Positions 1 to 16,440 of a stretch of 64,000 nt of DNA are shown here, in pieces; position 1 is the first letter of the stretch, and each line of letters opens with the position of its first letter. The DNA comes from Setophaga petechia (taxonomy: Eukaryota > Chordata > Aves > Passeriformes > Parulidae), in contig JANCRA010000010.1 in NCBI GenBank assembly GCA_024362935.1, positions 11,090,501 through 11,154,500 on the forward strand, read 5' to 3'. The notes under the pieces were generated by a model. It searched no databases. It had not been told where the DNA came from and saw only the letters and a list, made by a program, of their open reading frames with translations. The translations under genes were made by a program, and so were the position numbers.

Positions 1-4128
<4,128 letters not shown>

Positions 4129-4530
4129 CTCTGCTTCAGCAACTGCAGAGGTGTGAAGGGAGGTGAGAGTGATACACTTGGAGCCAAAACTCACTCTCAG
4201 CAAAATTAGGGGGAAAGTTGATGTGGAATGTCTTAAAGGGCATTTTGTTAGATTTTTCTATAGAGCCTGTGCTCGGCAGCACGTGCTGTGCAAGGAACCA
4301 AGCCAGCGTGTTTGGCTGGGTTATGGGATTTCTTTACCAGAGGTGAGACTCAGCCAAGTTATGAAACATCTCCTGCTTTTGTTTGCCCTGTATAGATGTG
4401 CTCTGAGTAAACGCACACAAGGAGCCAGTCTGAGCACAGACATGCTTATGGCAAAGCTGAATCTCTCAGCTCTGGAAAGAATAATAAAAGATACCTTTGT
4501 TCTACTTTGAAATAAAACAGTCACTGCCCT
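4129..4530 (+). other. RPN1: RPN1 3' UTR
   Basis: A short 3' UTR of about 400 bases running from the TAA to the second of two AATAAA signals. A TG-rich stretch after 4530 is suitable as a downstream element. The exact cleavage position is inferred. Confidence 0.8.
4483..4516 (+). terminator. RPN1: Tandem RPN1 polyadenylation signals
   Basis: AATAAA occurs at 4483-4488 and again at 4511-4516, followed within 20-40 bases by TGTCTGTGTGTTGTAC, a GU-rich element typical downstream of a cleavage site. Confidence 0.85.
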
Positions 4531-7500
4531 GTGTCTGTGTGTTGTACTGGGGTTGGTGGAGGTGGAGGGGCTGGGTGGCCCCAACCTGCCCAGGGCCAGG
4601 AGTGCAGTTCCCTATGGAGCAGAGTTCAGCCCTGACCACTCCTGCCTCCTGTGTGCCCTGAAGTCAAGAGCTCTGCCACCTCATGTAGCCCTGAGCCAGA
4701 CAGGGGAGAAGCCAAGCTCTTGTTGCCCAGGGATGTGCATGCACCTACATCCTTACAGGGAGAAAACAACAGAACCTGTCCTGCCATCCTCTTACTGTGT
4801 GCTGCATGTGACAAAAGTCCCTGCCTTGCTTGTGCTGCCCGTGTAGGTCCTTACTCGGATACCTTGGAAGGTGTATGCAATCCCTTGCTAATAGCAGTCT
4901 CCTAAGATTTTTTCCTGTGCATCTTTGCCTTGGTTCACTGTTGAATACTCCAGACATGGCTGCAGGGACAGCAATATGGTTCTCCCCTACTGCCTTTGCC
5001 TGGCATAGATAGAGATCCTCATACAGAAAAAGCCAGAAGGGCAGAAGGGCCTGTGTGTCCCTCTGTTTGCCCTGAACTGCAGCTGCCCCTTGGTGGGTGT
5101 GTGTACTGGGCAGGGGTGGTAAGGGGTGTGTAGCCTTCTGCCCTGGGCACCTGCAGTTCCTGTGGGAAGCAGACTCTGCAGAGAGTCTGGAGGTTGCCTG
5201 CAGACCAGGCAAAGAACGTGGCTGCCCCACAGAGCAGTGGCTCACGAGGAGATTAGTGCCAAATGTGGCTGTGCTGGGGAGTGAAGGTTTGCCACAGTAC
5301 CTGCACTGGCACCCTGTTTGGCACACTGGCTTGAGGCAAATACAGCCCCCATGGCGCAGTGCTGCCTGCCAAGCCTGTTCTTGGATCTGCACAAGCAGCA
5401 GGACACTTTCCAGCCCTTTGCCAGGCTACCTGCATTGCTGTCCCTCTGTGCTGGACTTACACAACCCAGGTCTGTCACAGACAGACTTGACTGCTCCATT
5501 CTAGCTCCTTTTATCTGAGATAAAAGTTGTCTTTACCCTCTTCTGGGATACTTTTCTCCTTGCACAGAGGATGCAGTTAGTTGGAAAGCCCTCTGCCCCA
5601 GAGCACACAGCTTCCAAAGGGGTTTGTTTGTCAGGAGCGTTCTGCAGCAGACCTGAGCCCTGGCACCCACCACATTGTCACCAGGTGCCAGTTCTGTCCC
5701 ATGCCCACAAACCTCACCTGGCAGCAGAGGGACAAAGCCTAAATCCCTGCCTATCTGCTCCCTGTGCAGGTGCTGTGGGGCTCCCTGAGACAGTGAGTCC
5801 TGCCTGACCAGCTGCAAACAGCTAAAATCAAATAAATTGTCATTAATCCATTGAGCCAGAGCACACACCGTACTCAGGGAGTACCAGGGGCATCCAAAGC
5901 CAGACAAGGGCTGCATGTTGCACCCAGCCAAAGCAGGTGGGTCCAGAGGATGAGGAGAGGGATCAAACTGGTGATCCCAAAGATACCCCTTAACACTCCA
6001 TTCCCCCAGCAGAGGAAAAGCAGTGCCACCTTTCAGAGGATACCACTTCTGCCTGGCTGGAGCCAGAGCTCAGACTCCTCAGGGTGCACTGGAGCTTGTG
6101 GTGCCTGTTAGAAAGCTCTGTGGGGTTGACAGTGCCTGTGCCTTTGTATCCCAAGGGGATCTGATCAATCAGCATACACCTCAGCCACATAGCTACTGGG
6201 CAGCTTCAGATACTGCTTGTTAATGGAAACCACATCTGCAAAGACAGCAGCTAAAAATAGGATGAATGCAGGCAGCCCCAGCTAGAAAGGAGAGCTGGAA
6301 AGGTCCCCAAAGAGAGCTGCCCCAGTTCCTGAGGCTGAGAATAAAACAGCCAGTGCAGAAGTGACGCCTCAGTGCTTTCCACGCAGCTCCTTTCTGCCGC
6401 CCTCCCTGGGGGGATGTGCCTCCCACACTGCTCCCTTGAGCCCTTTCTGCCCCAGTGCTGCCCCTGCAGCAGCACATACACCAGAGAACCTTCTAACAAA
6501 CACACAGCAGCAGAGTGACCTAGAAACCTGAGCCATTTCTGGATTCCTGCAAATTTACTACTGCAAATAAATGAGAAAAAAAGGAAAAATCACAGCACCT
6601 ACCCGGAGCTTAGGATCTGCAGGAGCCAGGGGACAGGCAAAGCAGCAACACCTGAGGCAGCAAATGGACCAATTAGGGCTCTGGCTGTTTGTCTCTGCCA
6701 AATTTAAAGGGAGCAGCTTCCAGTCCATAGGGTGGGGTAGAAAGGTTGTCACTTGTTTATCTGCTGGCTTCCTCATCAGCTCTGAGGGCTCATGGGGATC
6801 TGGCTTCAAAATCTCTCTCCCATGTAAATACACGGTAAATACCTCCAAGAAGGTTTTCAAATGATCTCCCTGCTCAGACTCTCTGATGTGCCCAGGTAAT
6901 GCTCCTTGCCAAGTGTGGGACCCAAGGTGCCCACTGAGGACAGGAAGGAGCCACTGCAGGGCAGCCCAAATGGAGCTGTCAGGGAGCTCAGTCTCTCATC
7001 CATGTGGCTCAGGGGGGCTTGCTTTATTCCTCCAGACACTGTCACCATGCTGGCTTCTGCCACCTGGGCCACTCCAGCAGGTCCCTGGCCAGGGCTGGCC
7101 TCTGGATCTCCCTGAACTCTAGCTGCTGCTTTGCAAGGATATCCTTCATTTCTTCCAGGCTTGGCAGTTCATCAAGTGTGAGGAACTGATGCCAGCAGGT
7201 TCCCAAAGCATCACAGCCAACACTGGGCAGGGATGTAGGCACTGCCACCAGGGAATCCAGGCACAAGAGCTCCTCTTCCTTTCAGCCACACTCGTGCCAT
7301 TTAACCTGAGACCTGTAGGCAGGGGGAATCCCAGCCTGGTGGAGAGGACCACTCCATTTTCCTGCTGCCTTCAAAAACAGCCAGGCCTTCAAGAGAGAGG
7401 TGGTAGCTGCTGAAGGACTGTCTCTGCTGCTCTTCACAGAAGCTTTTCTGAGATAGAAAGTTCACTTGTGATCTTGCTCAGAGAAAATAGCCTGGGGAAG

Positions 7501-10500
7501 TTGTTAGGAGTTAGGAGGCATCTGCCAGGGGGATTGCAGAACAGCAGAAAGAAAGGCTCAAATATAGGAGCACTTGAGACCCTCCAGCAGATTAACATCT
7601 CACATGTAACTAAAGCTGAGCCCTTCTGGGAGTTCATGTTTAGTTGTATTCCTGTGCACAGTTTGGAGCCAAAAGGTTGGAAGGGCTGAAATTTGCCTCT
7701 GCAGCAAAAGAAATGAAGAGAGAAAAAAAAAAGTGTATGGAGCAGAAGGAAAAGGAAACCACACAAATGCAAGATTTGCTGGTGAAAGCGAACAGCCATG
7801 ATTTCAGATCCCAGCACAGCACAGCCACCTGCCTTGCACAGACATCTCACTGCTCCCACCACCTTCCCACACCTCCCCTGCTCACCAGGGTGATACCCAC
7901 AGCTTCTCCTGTGGTCCCAGGCAGCCAGAGAACAGCTTCTCCCTCTTTGACTTCTTGTTTACAGTCTTCTAAGGGAAAAATCTAGCCCTGAAGACCAGCC
8001 AAGGAGGTCCAACCCATCTTCCAGTGAATGCTCAAACTCAAGGGCTGGAAAAAATCAGGTTTTATATTAAGTGCCTGGTAACTCCCACCCACAGCTTGTG
8101 GCCCTAGCCAGCCCCTCATCCATCCCCTGTGGGTGGGGATAGCCCAGTACTATTTCCATACCATGGACCCTTTTTCCCCTCCCCATGCTGACACCTCCCC
8201 TCTGCTCTGCAAGGACCAACCACATTTTATTTATTTTTCATCCAGCAAAAGAAAATCACTGGGCTTAACTCAGAGCAAATCCTGCAGGTCTGTGGTTGGC
8301 TCTGGGGCTGCCATGTCCCTGTATACCTTGGGGAGCATGTACAAACACATACCCGTTTTATCTCTTCCAGCTGAGCTGACCCTGCCATTTCAGCAGGAAG
8401 CTGAGCCGGAGCACGTGCCAAGTGCCATGCGAGCAGTCATGCTTTAATGCTGCCTGCTGCATTACAGCCCCAGGGAGCACACCCTCATCACAGCTGGGCA
8501 CACCCTGCACCAGCACAGGGAATTTTGGCAAGTCCTCAGGGTCAGCAGCATCCATGGTCTGCCCCCTCCATCTGTCCATGGATCATTCCTGCAGTGGGGC
8601 CCACAACCGTAGGTACCCCATCCCCATGGCAGACCTGGTAAGCATTCCCTGCCAGGCTCCACAAATGGAAAGACGGACTTCCCATCTCCTGTTCCACCAT
8701 TTCCCTCCCTCCATCCCCAGTAATGCTGCCTGGTTCCCAGTCTACCCAGTCTGTCAGCTGCCCAGCACCATCTGGTGGCTTTGGACCAGAGGCTGGTTTG
8801 GCCAGTTTGAGCTGTTTCTGGCCAGAGGGTAAGGGATATCTCACACCCTCTTTCCCAGCACCGCTCCCTCACCATTGCAAGGTGGTCTCTGTCCTAGTGG
8901 GGTCCATGTCTTACCAGGCATCAGCATGGGCATGAGGACATGTCCCAGTGGGCAGCAGTGCACGGAGGGATGGGAGAAGATCTCCGTGGTGCTGGTGGGG
9001 CCCATGAGGCCCAGGGCTCTGCAGTGACACCTCGTTGCCTCCATTGCCACTAGAGGCCGACAGCACCAGGGCAGTGGCACTGCCATACTGGACAGCCCCA
9101 CCTGCCCTGTCCCTGGCCACTGCTGCCCACACCGCTTGGGGGACCCATTGCCACGCTGGCACACGGGCCACCTCTGGCCTAGGATGGTGGCAAACATCAT
9201 TCTTTCTTTCTTTTTTTTTTTTTTTTGCCTAAATTTATTATTTTTTCTTTCCCCCCCTTCTTGCTCCTCCTTGTCCAATTTGTCTTCAAAGCTGACATGA
9301 GAGAAAACCCCAAATGACAGCGCCTGCCCGGCACAGTTTTACCACAGTATCCTGAAAAAGGCATCTGGTGAGCTGATAATGCAGGGGGGCTCCGGGTGGG
9401 AGCCCCTGCCGGAAGCACAGGACTGGCGGCGGTTGAAGGGCCGATGCTTCAGCAAACAGGAAACGTCCTCAGGGCACACGGAGCTCCTCTGGGGCTGTTC
9501 CAGGGCCTTGAGGCACAGCCAAGGCAGCCCACCCCACTGGGGCCATGGTGGGCTGGCTGGGACCCCCACCCTCTCTGCCCAGCCCCACTGCCATCTTGTG
9601 CAGGGCTCCAACCTGCACTGTTGAGTTTTGTCCTCCTCCTAAGGACATCAGCCATGCACACCGAAGCTGGAGGAGCACCACAGGGTCAGTGTGGGCCTTG
9701 CCTGCCATGGCAGAGCCAGCTTTGATGGCTCTGGTGTCAGGGGATGTTCTCCATTTGTGTCGCTTGTGTGGCTCTCTGTAGTGCCCAGCCTGAAGCCTCT
9801 GCTGTGCCAGGGGCTCCGAAGATGATGGAGAGCATCCTTGTGCCATGGGGACACGAGGGCTGAGCATGGCAGCGGCTGACGAGGCACAGCCCTGAGGTGC
9901 AGAGCATCGCCTGGCCAGCAGGGAGGGAGGCGGCTGCCTCAGCCCGGCAGCGCAGGATGCAGAAAGCCAAGCCCGGTAAAGAGCGAGCCGAAAGTGTGCC
10001 ACGGCTCTGAGCTCAGCACGTCACGGGACACTCAAAAGAGAGGAGCTGAGAGCTGGAGAGCAGAGAAGCTGTGAGCTCACAGCTGAAGCAGGAGCCACAC
10101 TGCACACTGTGTTGGTCCCTCCCGAGCGAGGAGAGATGTTGGCTCAGGCTGTGAGGTTCCCTCCATGTCATTGTGCCTCTGACCCTGCCACTCTACCACA
10201 TCCAGCAGATGGAGACACAGCCTGGTGGTGTCCCCTGTCCTTCACAGCTCCTGACTGCACAAGGCTACTGTGTGGCTGTGCAAGGCTCTGCTGAGCTTTT
10301 CATTAGGGCAACATTTTGCTCTCAGCCAGCTACACAAGCAAAAAGATCATGGGTACTTCTTGCCCTCTGACTCTTGAACTGGTCCTGACTGGAGTGGTCC
10401 AGGACTTGCTGGGCTTGGACCAAGGTCTGGAGATGCTGGCTTACCAAATACCCTCCCATGGTGAAATGTTCATGCTCATTGCCCACAGAGCAGCATCGCA

Positions 10501-10700
10501 GTGGCAGCGGATCCGAAGAGGCATGGGGAAGGTGATGGTGATGCTTGGCACCTCTTTGGTAAACCTGCTGTGCAAAGAGAAACAGGGGCTGGTGAAGGAA
10601 ATGACAGTGAGGAGCTTGGCCCCCTGAGGCTGCTGCCACTGAAAGGCAGGATGGTGTCCTCAGCCAGATCCAGCCGCTCAGGGTCTCAGGCAGCCAAAAC
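4531..10700. other. Intergenic DNA between RPN1 and GATA2, first part
   Basis: No supported gene. The sequence is unique, moderately GC-rich and full of short chance reading frames on both strands. Individual points of interest are a palindromic GATA motif pair at 5508-5526 and a helical-looking minus-strand reading frame at 7045-7185. A T16-type run lies near 9210-9226. Confidence 0.6.
5508..5526. promoter_or_regulatory. Palindromic paired GATA motif downstream of RPN1
   Basis: CTTTTATCTGAGATAAAAG is a perfect 9-base inverted repeat around one G, placing an AGATAA site on each strand. Such palindromic GATA sites can bind both GATA fingers or a dimer. It lies about 1 kb past the RPN1 poly(A) signals. 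Function is inferred from the motif only. Confidence 0.4.
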
Positions 10701-10701
10701 C

Positions 10702-10775
10702 ACACTTCTCTGCTGCTCAATGTGCACACCAACACACTTCTCTGCTGCTCAAGGTGCTCACCAACACACTTCTCG
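10702..10775. repeat. 32-bp tandem repeat, about 2.3 copies
   Basis: The unit beginning ACACTTCTCTGCTGCTCAA starts at 10702, 10734 and 10766 at an exact 32-base period. The first two copies differ at only a few positions and the third is partial. Confidence 0.85.
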
Positions 10776-13700
10776 TGCAGTGTCTCATGTGCCTCTTTGG
10801 CACGCAGGGAGATTACACAAGCTCAAGGCATTCAGAGAGGGATGATGAGGAGGATTTAGAGAAGCTGGTGGTAAAAGAGCACATCCACATGATGTGGGAC
10901 AAGGTGTGAGCTGAGGAATGGAGAATCAAGTGAGTACCATTTCTGGGCAGGTGAATTACTGAGGTGCTAAGGCTAAAAAGAAATAATACAATTAGAGCAT
11001 CAGAGTGAGAATCCTACCTGAATGTCCTTCCTATCAGGGGGTGCTGTTTGGGATACACAACACCTGGCTTGTTTGAAAAGGAGCTTGTGAGACAAACTAC
11101 AGGGGTTGAAGGATTCCTCGTCACCCAGATAAATGAATGACACTCACTTCTGAATGAGGCTGCAGCTCTCCAGCAGGTGGATGGATCCAAAATCCTCCCG
11201 GCTTTATCCCATCCAGCAGTCCGAGAGTACCCTGTGAACAGCACCAGCTCTGTGAGTGATGGGTGCAGAGCATGGGCAGCAGCTGCAGGAGCCAGGAACA
11301 CAGGAGGATGCTCATCCCAGGGGCAGCGAGCTGGGCTTGCACCCTGCCTGCCCTCCCTGCTCACCCCAGCCCTGCTGGTTCCCGTGCCCACAGTGTCCCC
11401 TGCCTTTGCTTGCACTGCAACACGGGGTCCTAGGTCAGCTCTGCCCACAGGATTGGGGGTCCCAGGACAGCTCTGCCCACAATACTGGGGGTAACCTCCA
11501 CCTTGGGACATTGCCATGCCAGAGAATTAGAACAGGCAGCAGCTTTTGCTACATTTGGGCCACCAGTTACTGTGCCACAGGGTGCCTTCACATGGCAGCT
11601 TCATGAACTGGCGACAGTTCTATTGGAGGACAGTGCCAAAATTTGTTATCCTTACACTTCCCTGATCAATTGCAAGTGGACTTCAATTTTTATCACATGC
11701 ATTCAGCATCCCTGGATACCCAGCGCAGGTAGTGAGGGAACAAGACAGCCCAGACAGGCACTGCACACCTTGCTCCTGCATGATTTACTCTTGAGTGGTC
11801 ACAGAAGAAGATTCTGTCACCCATCCCTGCTCTCTGTGCCCAGGACTGTCAGCTCCCACTCTGGCACTGCCCTTCTCCAGCCTCACAGCCGGAGATGTGG
11901 GGCCTCACCTTGACAATAGCTCGGCCAGGACAGGAACATGTGCTTGCAGCCGGCCTCTCCCCCCACTGCCCTGCAGACCTGGGAGGAGAGAAGATACTGA
12001 GATGAAAAATGCCTCTCCCTGACTCTTCATCCAGCCCAGGGGAGAAAAAAGTTCCCCTTCTCCTTCCTCCGGCAGAAGAGCAGGAGCTGTGGCTGCTCGG
12101 GGGATGCAGTAGGTCTCCTCCTTGCTGTGAGATTCCAGCGTAGCCGCTCCAGGATGCAGGCACTCCCCATCCCTGCGGGATGCAGGCGCTCCCCGGCCCC
12201 GCGGGATGCGGGGCTGTCCCCGCAGGTCCCCCGGCTCCCGGCTGCCACCAGGGGTCCCTGCAGGCCCGCAGGTTGTCCCTGCCCGCCGCGGGGACAAAGG
12301 GACAACCTGGCTCCCCTGCCTCGGCCCACCCTGGGCTGGTGTTTCCCGGGGTTTTGCTGGCTCAGCCGGGCCAGCGCGGAGCTGAACGCCAGACTCGGCA
12401 TGCTGAGAGGGATGCAGGGCAGAATGGGAAGGATGAGGGAGGGAGGGAGATAGGGCAAAGCTGTGAACAGGATGGACATAGCCCCACTGAAGCCCAGCTC
12501 CTGTAACTACTTATTTAGGTCTCGCTTTGGGGCTATTTGGGGCTATTTGGGACTCTGATTTATCCCAGTGAGGCTTTTGTTTGGTGTGATGCCACGGGCG
12601 GGTGTTAAGGGGCTTGGATACTTTTTTGGGAGACACATACCCAGTGCCCAGGGCACAGATGGGAACTGGGAGGAAGGTGAGACACATGGAGTGCCTCATT
12701 CAGGTGGGAGAGAGCATGTCATCAGACAGAAGAGCAAGGAGGCAGAGGGAAAACCAGTGCATCAAAGGTGATGGAGCAAAGGAGGCCTCTGGGAGGCTGC
12801 TGCAGCTGCATGGGTGGAAGCTGTGGGGTCCTGAAGAAACTGTGGTGATACCGGGACCAGGCAGTGGGGGAGACAGTGAACAACCAGTCTTTCTCTGGGC
12901 AAGGCCGGAGCAGCTGATACCAGTGATGACGGGAGCTTTGCTCCTCACACAGCCACGGAGAAGCACCTTCTTGCAGCAGGGAATGCTCCCATCACAGTCA
13001 AAGCTTTGCTGATAGGCAGCAGAGCAAACCCAGCCTGGGCAGGACTCACAAGAGATGTACATCAAGGTCTCAGACAGCAAGCAGTGCTGATGTTCCTGTT
13101 CAGGCTGGTACAGAGGGGCAAGTCCCCTGCCTGCAGAGGTGGGAGGATTTACAGCACAGGGCTGACAAGGGTGGTAGACACACCTCAGGTAAACCTTTTG
13201 TCCCTTCTGCTCTCCTCAAAGGCTATAGGGGGGGATGCAGATCTGCAGATGCAGCAACGCTGAGAAAAGCAGCATCTACCCCCTTTGGCCCCCCCAAATG
13301 TGCTCCAGTATCTGTTTTGAGTGCTGTCTGCCTGAGTTTCCTCCCCTCTGACAATCTGACATTAATCTCCCCCGCACTGCTGTCCTGGTCACATTCATTT
13401 TTATCACAGTTCCGTTGGTGCCTGGCTCAGCTTTCCGGGTGCCGGCGGGGCCCTGCGCGTGGTCCCCATGCTGGTGCTGCCAAGCTCCTGCAGTCCCTCT
13501 GCCACCAGCCACCCCAGTGGGGCTGCCCCCACCCTCCCCAGTCGGAGCTGCTCACCACATCAGGATACAGAGCAGTGCACCAATTCCGGACGGGCTTATT
13601 TCAGCGCTCTGGTCAACCGCAGGCGTGCTGGGTTTCACAAACACACCATGGCAGCCCCACGCAGCCCAACGGATGCTCCGGCTGCTCCAGGGGACCATGC

Positions 13701-15726
13701 TGACAGCAAAACCCCCTGCAGCCACCCCAAAGAGAGCCCAGCCTGAGTCTGGTGTCTCTGCTCCAGGACAGTCATCCTGAGGCTGGGTAGGTAGGAAACC
13801 TGAGGTGTGTTGAGCTTCTTTGGTTCTCAGCCTGGTTTGCAATGCCCCTGCCTGTGGCAGGCAGTGAGCATGGCAGAGGCTCTGTGGCGGCACTTTGGGT
13901 GCACCTGTGGCACCTGCCTTCAGCTGGCACAGGCTGTTGCAGAGCAGTTTGGTGCCAAGCCCATGCTGGCAGAGCTGGGCCAGGCAAGTGATGGCACACC
14001 CTGCCACTTAACGAGTTATCAGAGCTAGTAAGTTATCACAGACAAACAAAAGCTGGTGCTGCCAGGCTGTGGTTTGAGCAAGGAGCCCAGGCAATCACTG
14101 CAGCTGACTGAGAGAGCAGCTCCTTGTGCTGCAGTAAATGCCCCTGGCCCTGCTTTGCTGACCTCTGCAGCTCTGTTGGAGTACGTGTTTCTACTCAGTT
14201 AGATTTGGCTGCTGGTTACTGACACGTCAGCAAAAATCCCAGAAGAAGGAGCATCATGGGGAAAGCATAAAAGGGCCTGCACAAAGCAGGGGAAACAGGT
14301 TCCCCTCTGCCCAGTGCCTGCTCAGGATGTCACCAGTCACCCCAGGGAAACAACACCCTGCACGTAATACCCTCCCTACAGCCCCACTCCTGGAGATGCA
14401 TCCAATCTCCCTGACCCCTGCCCCCTGAGGAGACCTAACCCCCTGCCCATGCCCACAGAGGACCTGTTTTCAGGCAGAAGGTGCTACCTCAGTGCTGGCT
14501 GCCTGCACAGGCTGCCAATTCCCTTGTGACCACGCTTTCCACAGCTGCACCAAGCACAGAGCAGCGCTGACAGTGCTGATGTGGGTCTCTGGGCAGGAAA
14601 GCCCTGGGGAGCAGCAGCTCAGGAGTACAGGGGTTTTGTGGCCCTCCAGGTTTTATTTCTAATTGCTCCTGATTGCAAATGATGAAAAAAAAAAAAAAAG
14701 AAAAAAAAAGAAAGAACCCCTAGGCATACATTTGCTGCTTACCTGCATGTCCCACCTTTTCCCAGACCTGGTGTCTCCACACATGTCCCATCATCCCAGG
14801 GGTCTCCAGAGCTCCTAGATGGCAGTGATTGCTTTGTGGAACACCTATGCTCTGGGAAAAAGCTGGTTGCCACAGTCGGCTCTCCCTGCTCCAAGGTATT
14901 GTCAGAGTCCCTGAGTCCCACAGGGAATTTTGTTCCCCTTGAGCCAAATCTAATGTATAAAACCAAGAAAAGGAAAAACAAACATCTGGCCCACAATACA
15001 GGCAGCTTCATCCTCTGTGAACAGACATTGCCAGGGCAAAGGGCTCAGCCCAGTCTGCAGTGAGTGCTGGGCAGCACAGACCTCAGGGGCTTGCAGGGGT
15101 GACCAGGGCTGTCAGCAGCACAGAGGCACTCAGATCACCACCCCTCTCCTCTCTCCCCTGCACAGGCCTGTGCCCTGTTGGCCTGCCCACAGCCCCAGTG
15201 GGGCTGGGGGGTCCTGGGGCACATGGGAGGGGTGTCCTGGCAGAGACAGAGCCACAAAGCAGCAGCACCTGCTCTAAGCACATCCTGCCTGCGTCAGGAG
15301 GCAGAGGCTGCTGAGAGACACTCCTCTGTCTGTCATCAGTGCAGCTTCTTCTCTTCAAGGTCCTATTGTGCCCCTTTGAGCACATGGGTAAGTTTTGCCA
15401 GACTAATCCTGCCTGGTATCCACCCCCTCTGAAACTGGGAAAACAATGCCAGCCCTTAACTTTGTAATCCCAGCAGGCTGGGGAACGTGCACGCTTTGCT
15501 TTGAAGGCAGCCCTGCCTCAGCCCATCTGTGGGGCAGGGCAGGGAGCTCTGTACTCTGTTGTCATCCTGTGACAGCTCCAGCAGACGTCTGTCACCGCTG
15601 GCCTGGTGTGAGCGTGTGGCTGAGCCAGCAAAGCCTGTTGGGGGCGGATCTGGGCACCCATCACCCCCCACACCAATCCCTGCTGCAGCAAATCCAGCTG
15701 GAATCCAAGCCACCGCTTGGACTCCA
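10776..15726. other. Intergenic DNA, 10.8-15.7 kb
   Basis: No supported gene. It contains a small isolated CpG-rich patch with a 26-bp repeat (12130-12390), two spaced TTATCA (GATA) motifs at 14016 and 14033, a bZIP-like palindrome and TATA-like box near 14220-14275, and an A-rich run at about 14684-14714. Confidence 0.6.
12152..12222. repeat. 26-bp GC-rich tandem repeat inside a CpG patch
   Basis: GGATGCAGG-type units start at 12152, 12178 and 12204, an exact 26-base period, with the last copy diverging. The surrounding 12130-12390 is markedly CpG-rich compared with its neighbours. Confidence 0.75.
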
Positions 15727-16440
15727 GGTTACACCAAGGGTTAGGGTTCTGAAAACCTCAAACACAGCTCCAGACACACTGCAGCAGCAAAAGGAATGCC
15801 AAGGGGAACACAAAACTGCAAAACCACGGCTCCATCCCCATATTTCTGCTTGGAAAGAGACGTCATCCAAGATGGCTTTTAAAGCCCAGCCTAGGATTAG
15901 GGTTACACCGAGGGTAAGGGTATGGAAAACCACAAAGCCCAGAGCTCCAGGCACACTGCAGCAGCAAAAGTATTCCAGGGGGAATACAGAACAGCCGAAA
16001 AATGGCTTCCTCCACATCCTTCTACTGGGCAGCAGCCACGCCCCCACGCACCTTTCACTGCCTCACCCATGGTTAGGGTTACACCTAGGGTTAGCATTCC
16101 AAAAACCACAAAGCCCAGAGCTCCAGGCATACTGCAGCTGCAAAAGGCATCCCAAGGGGAACACAAAACTGACACAACACACCTGCCTCTATGGCTGTTT
16201 CCTTGGAACCAGTCTTAGCCCATGGCTTCTTTTACTGCCTAGGGTTAGGGTTAGGGTTACACCTAGGGTTAGAATTTTAAACCACAAAGCCCAGAGCTCC
16301 AGGCACACTGCATCTGTGAAAGGCATCCCAAGGGGAACACAAAACTGCCGAAAGATGGCTGCCTCCGTGGCTTTCTTCATTGATCCAGTCTTAGCCCTCG
16401 TCTTCTTTTCCTCCTTTATTTAGGGTCAGGGGTGCACCTC
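15727..16440. repeat. ~176-bp tandem array with interstitial telomere-like motifs
   Basis: Four units each open with GGTTACACC followed by a variant of AGGGTTAG, at 15727, 15901, 16077 and 16255, giving periods of 174, 176 and 178 bases. All share an internal block (AGCTCCAG, ACACTGCA, AAGGGGAACACAAAACTG or close variants) and an ATGGC motif. TTAGGG-type repeats sit at unit junctions, the longest at about 16241-16258 with three tandem copies. The last unit decays after about 16430. The long reading frame through the array looks like a by-product of it. Confidence 0.9.

Noticed and set aside
10316..10627. 103-codon frame on the + strand with a fairly protein-like sequence
   Set aside because: No known family recognised, no splice partners, and an overlapping long minus-strand frame suggests low stop density rather than coding.
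15446..16423. 325-codon open frame on the + strand
   Set aside because: It runs through the tandem array; unit lengths of 174, 176 and 178 bases shift the frame between copies, so the repeated protein pattern is not maintained, and no domain is recognisable.
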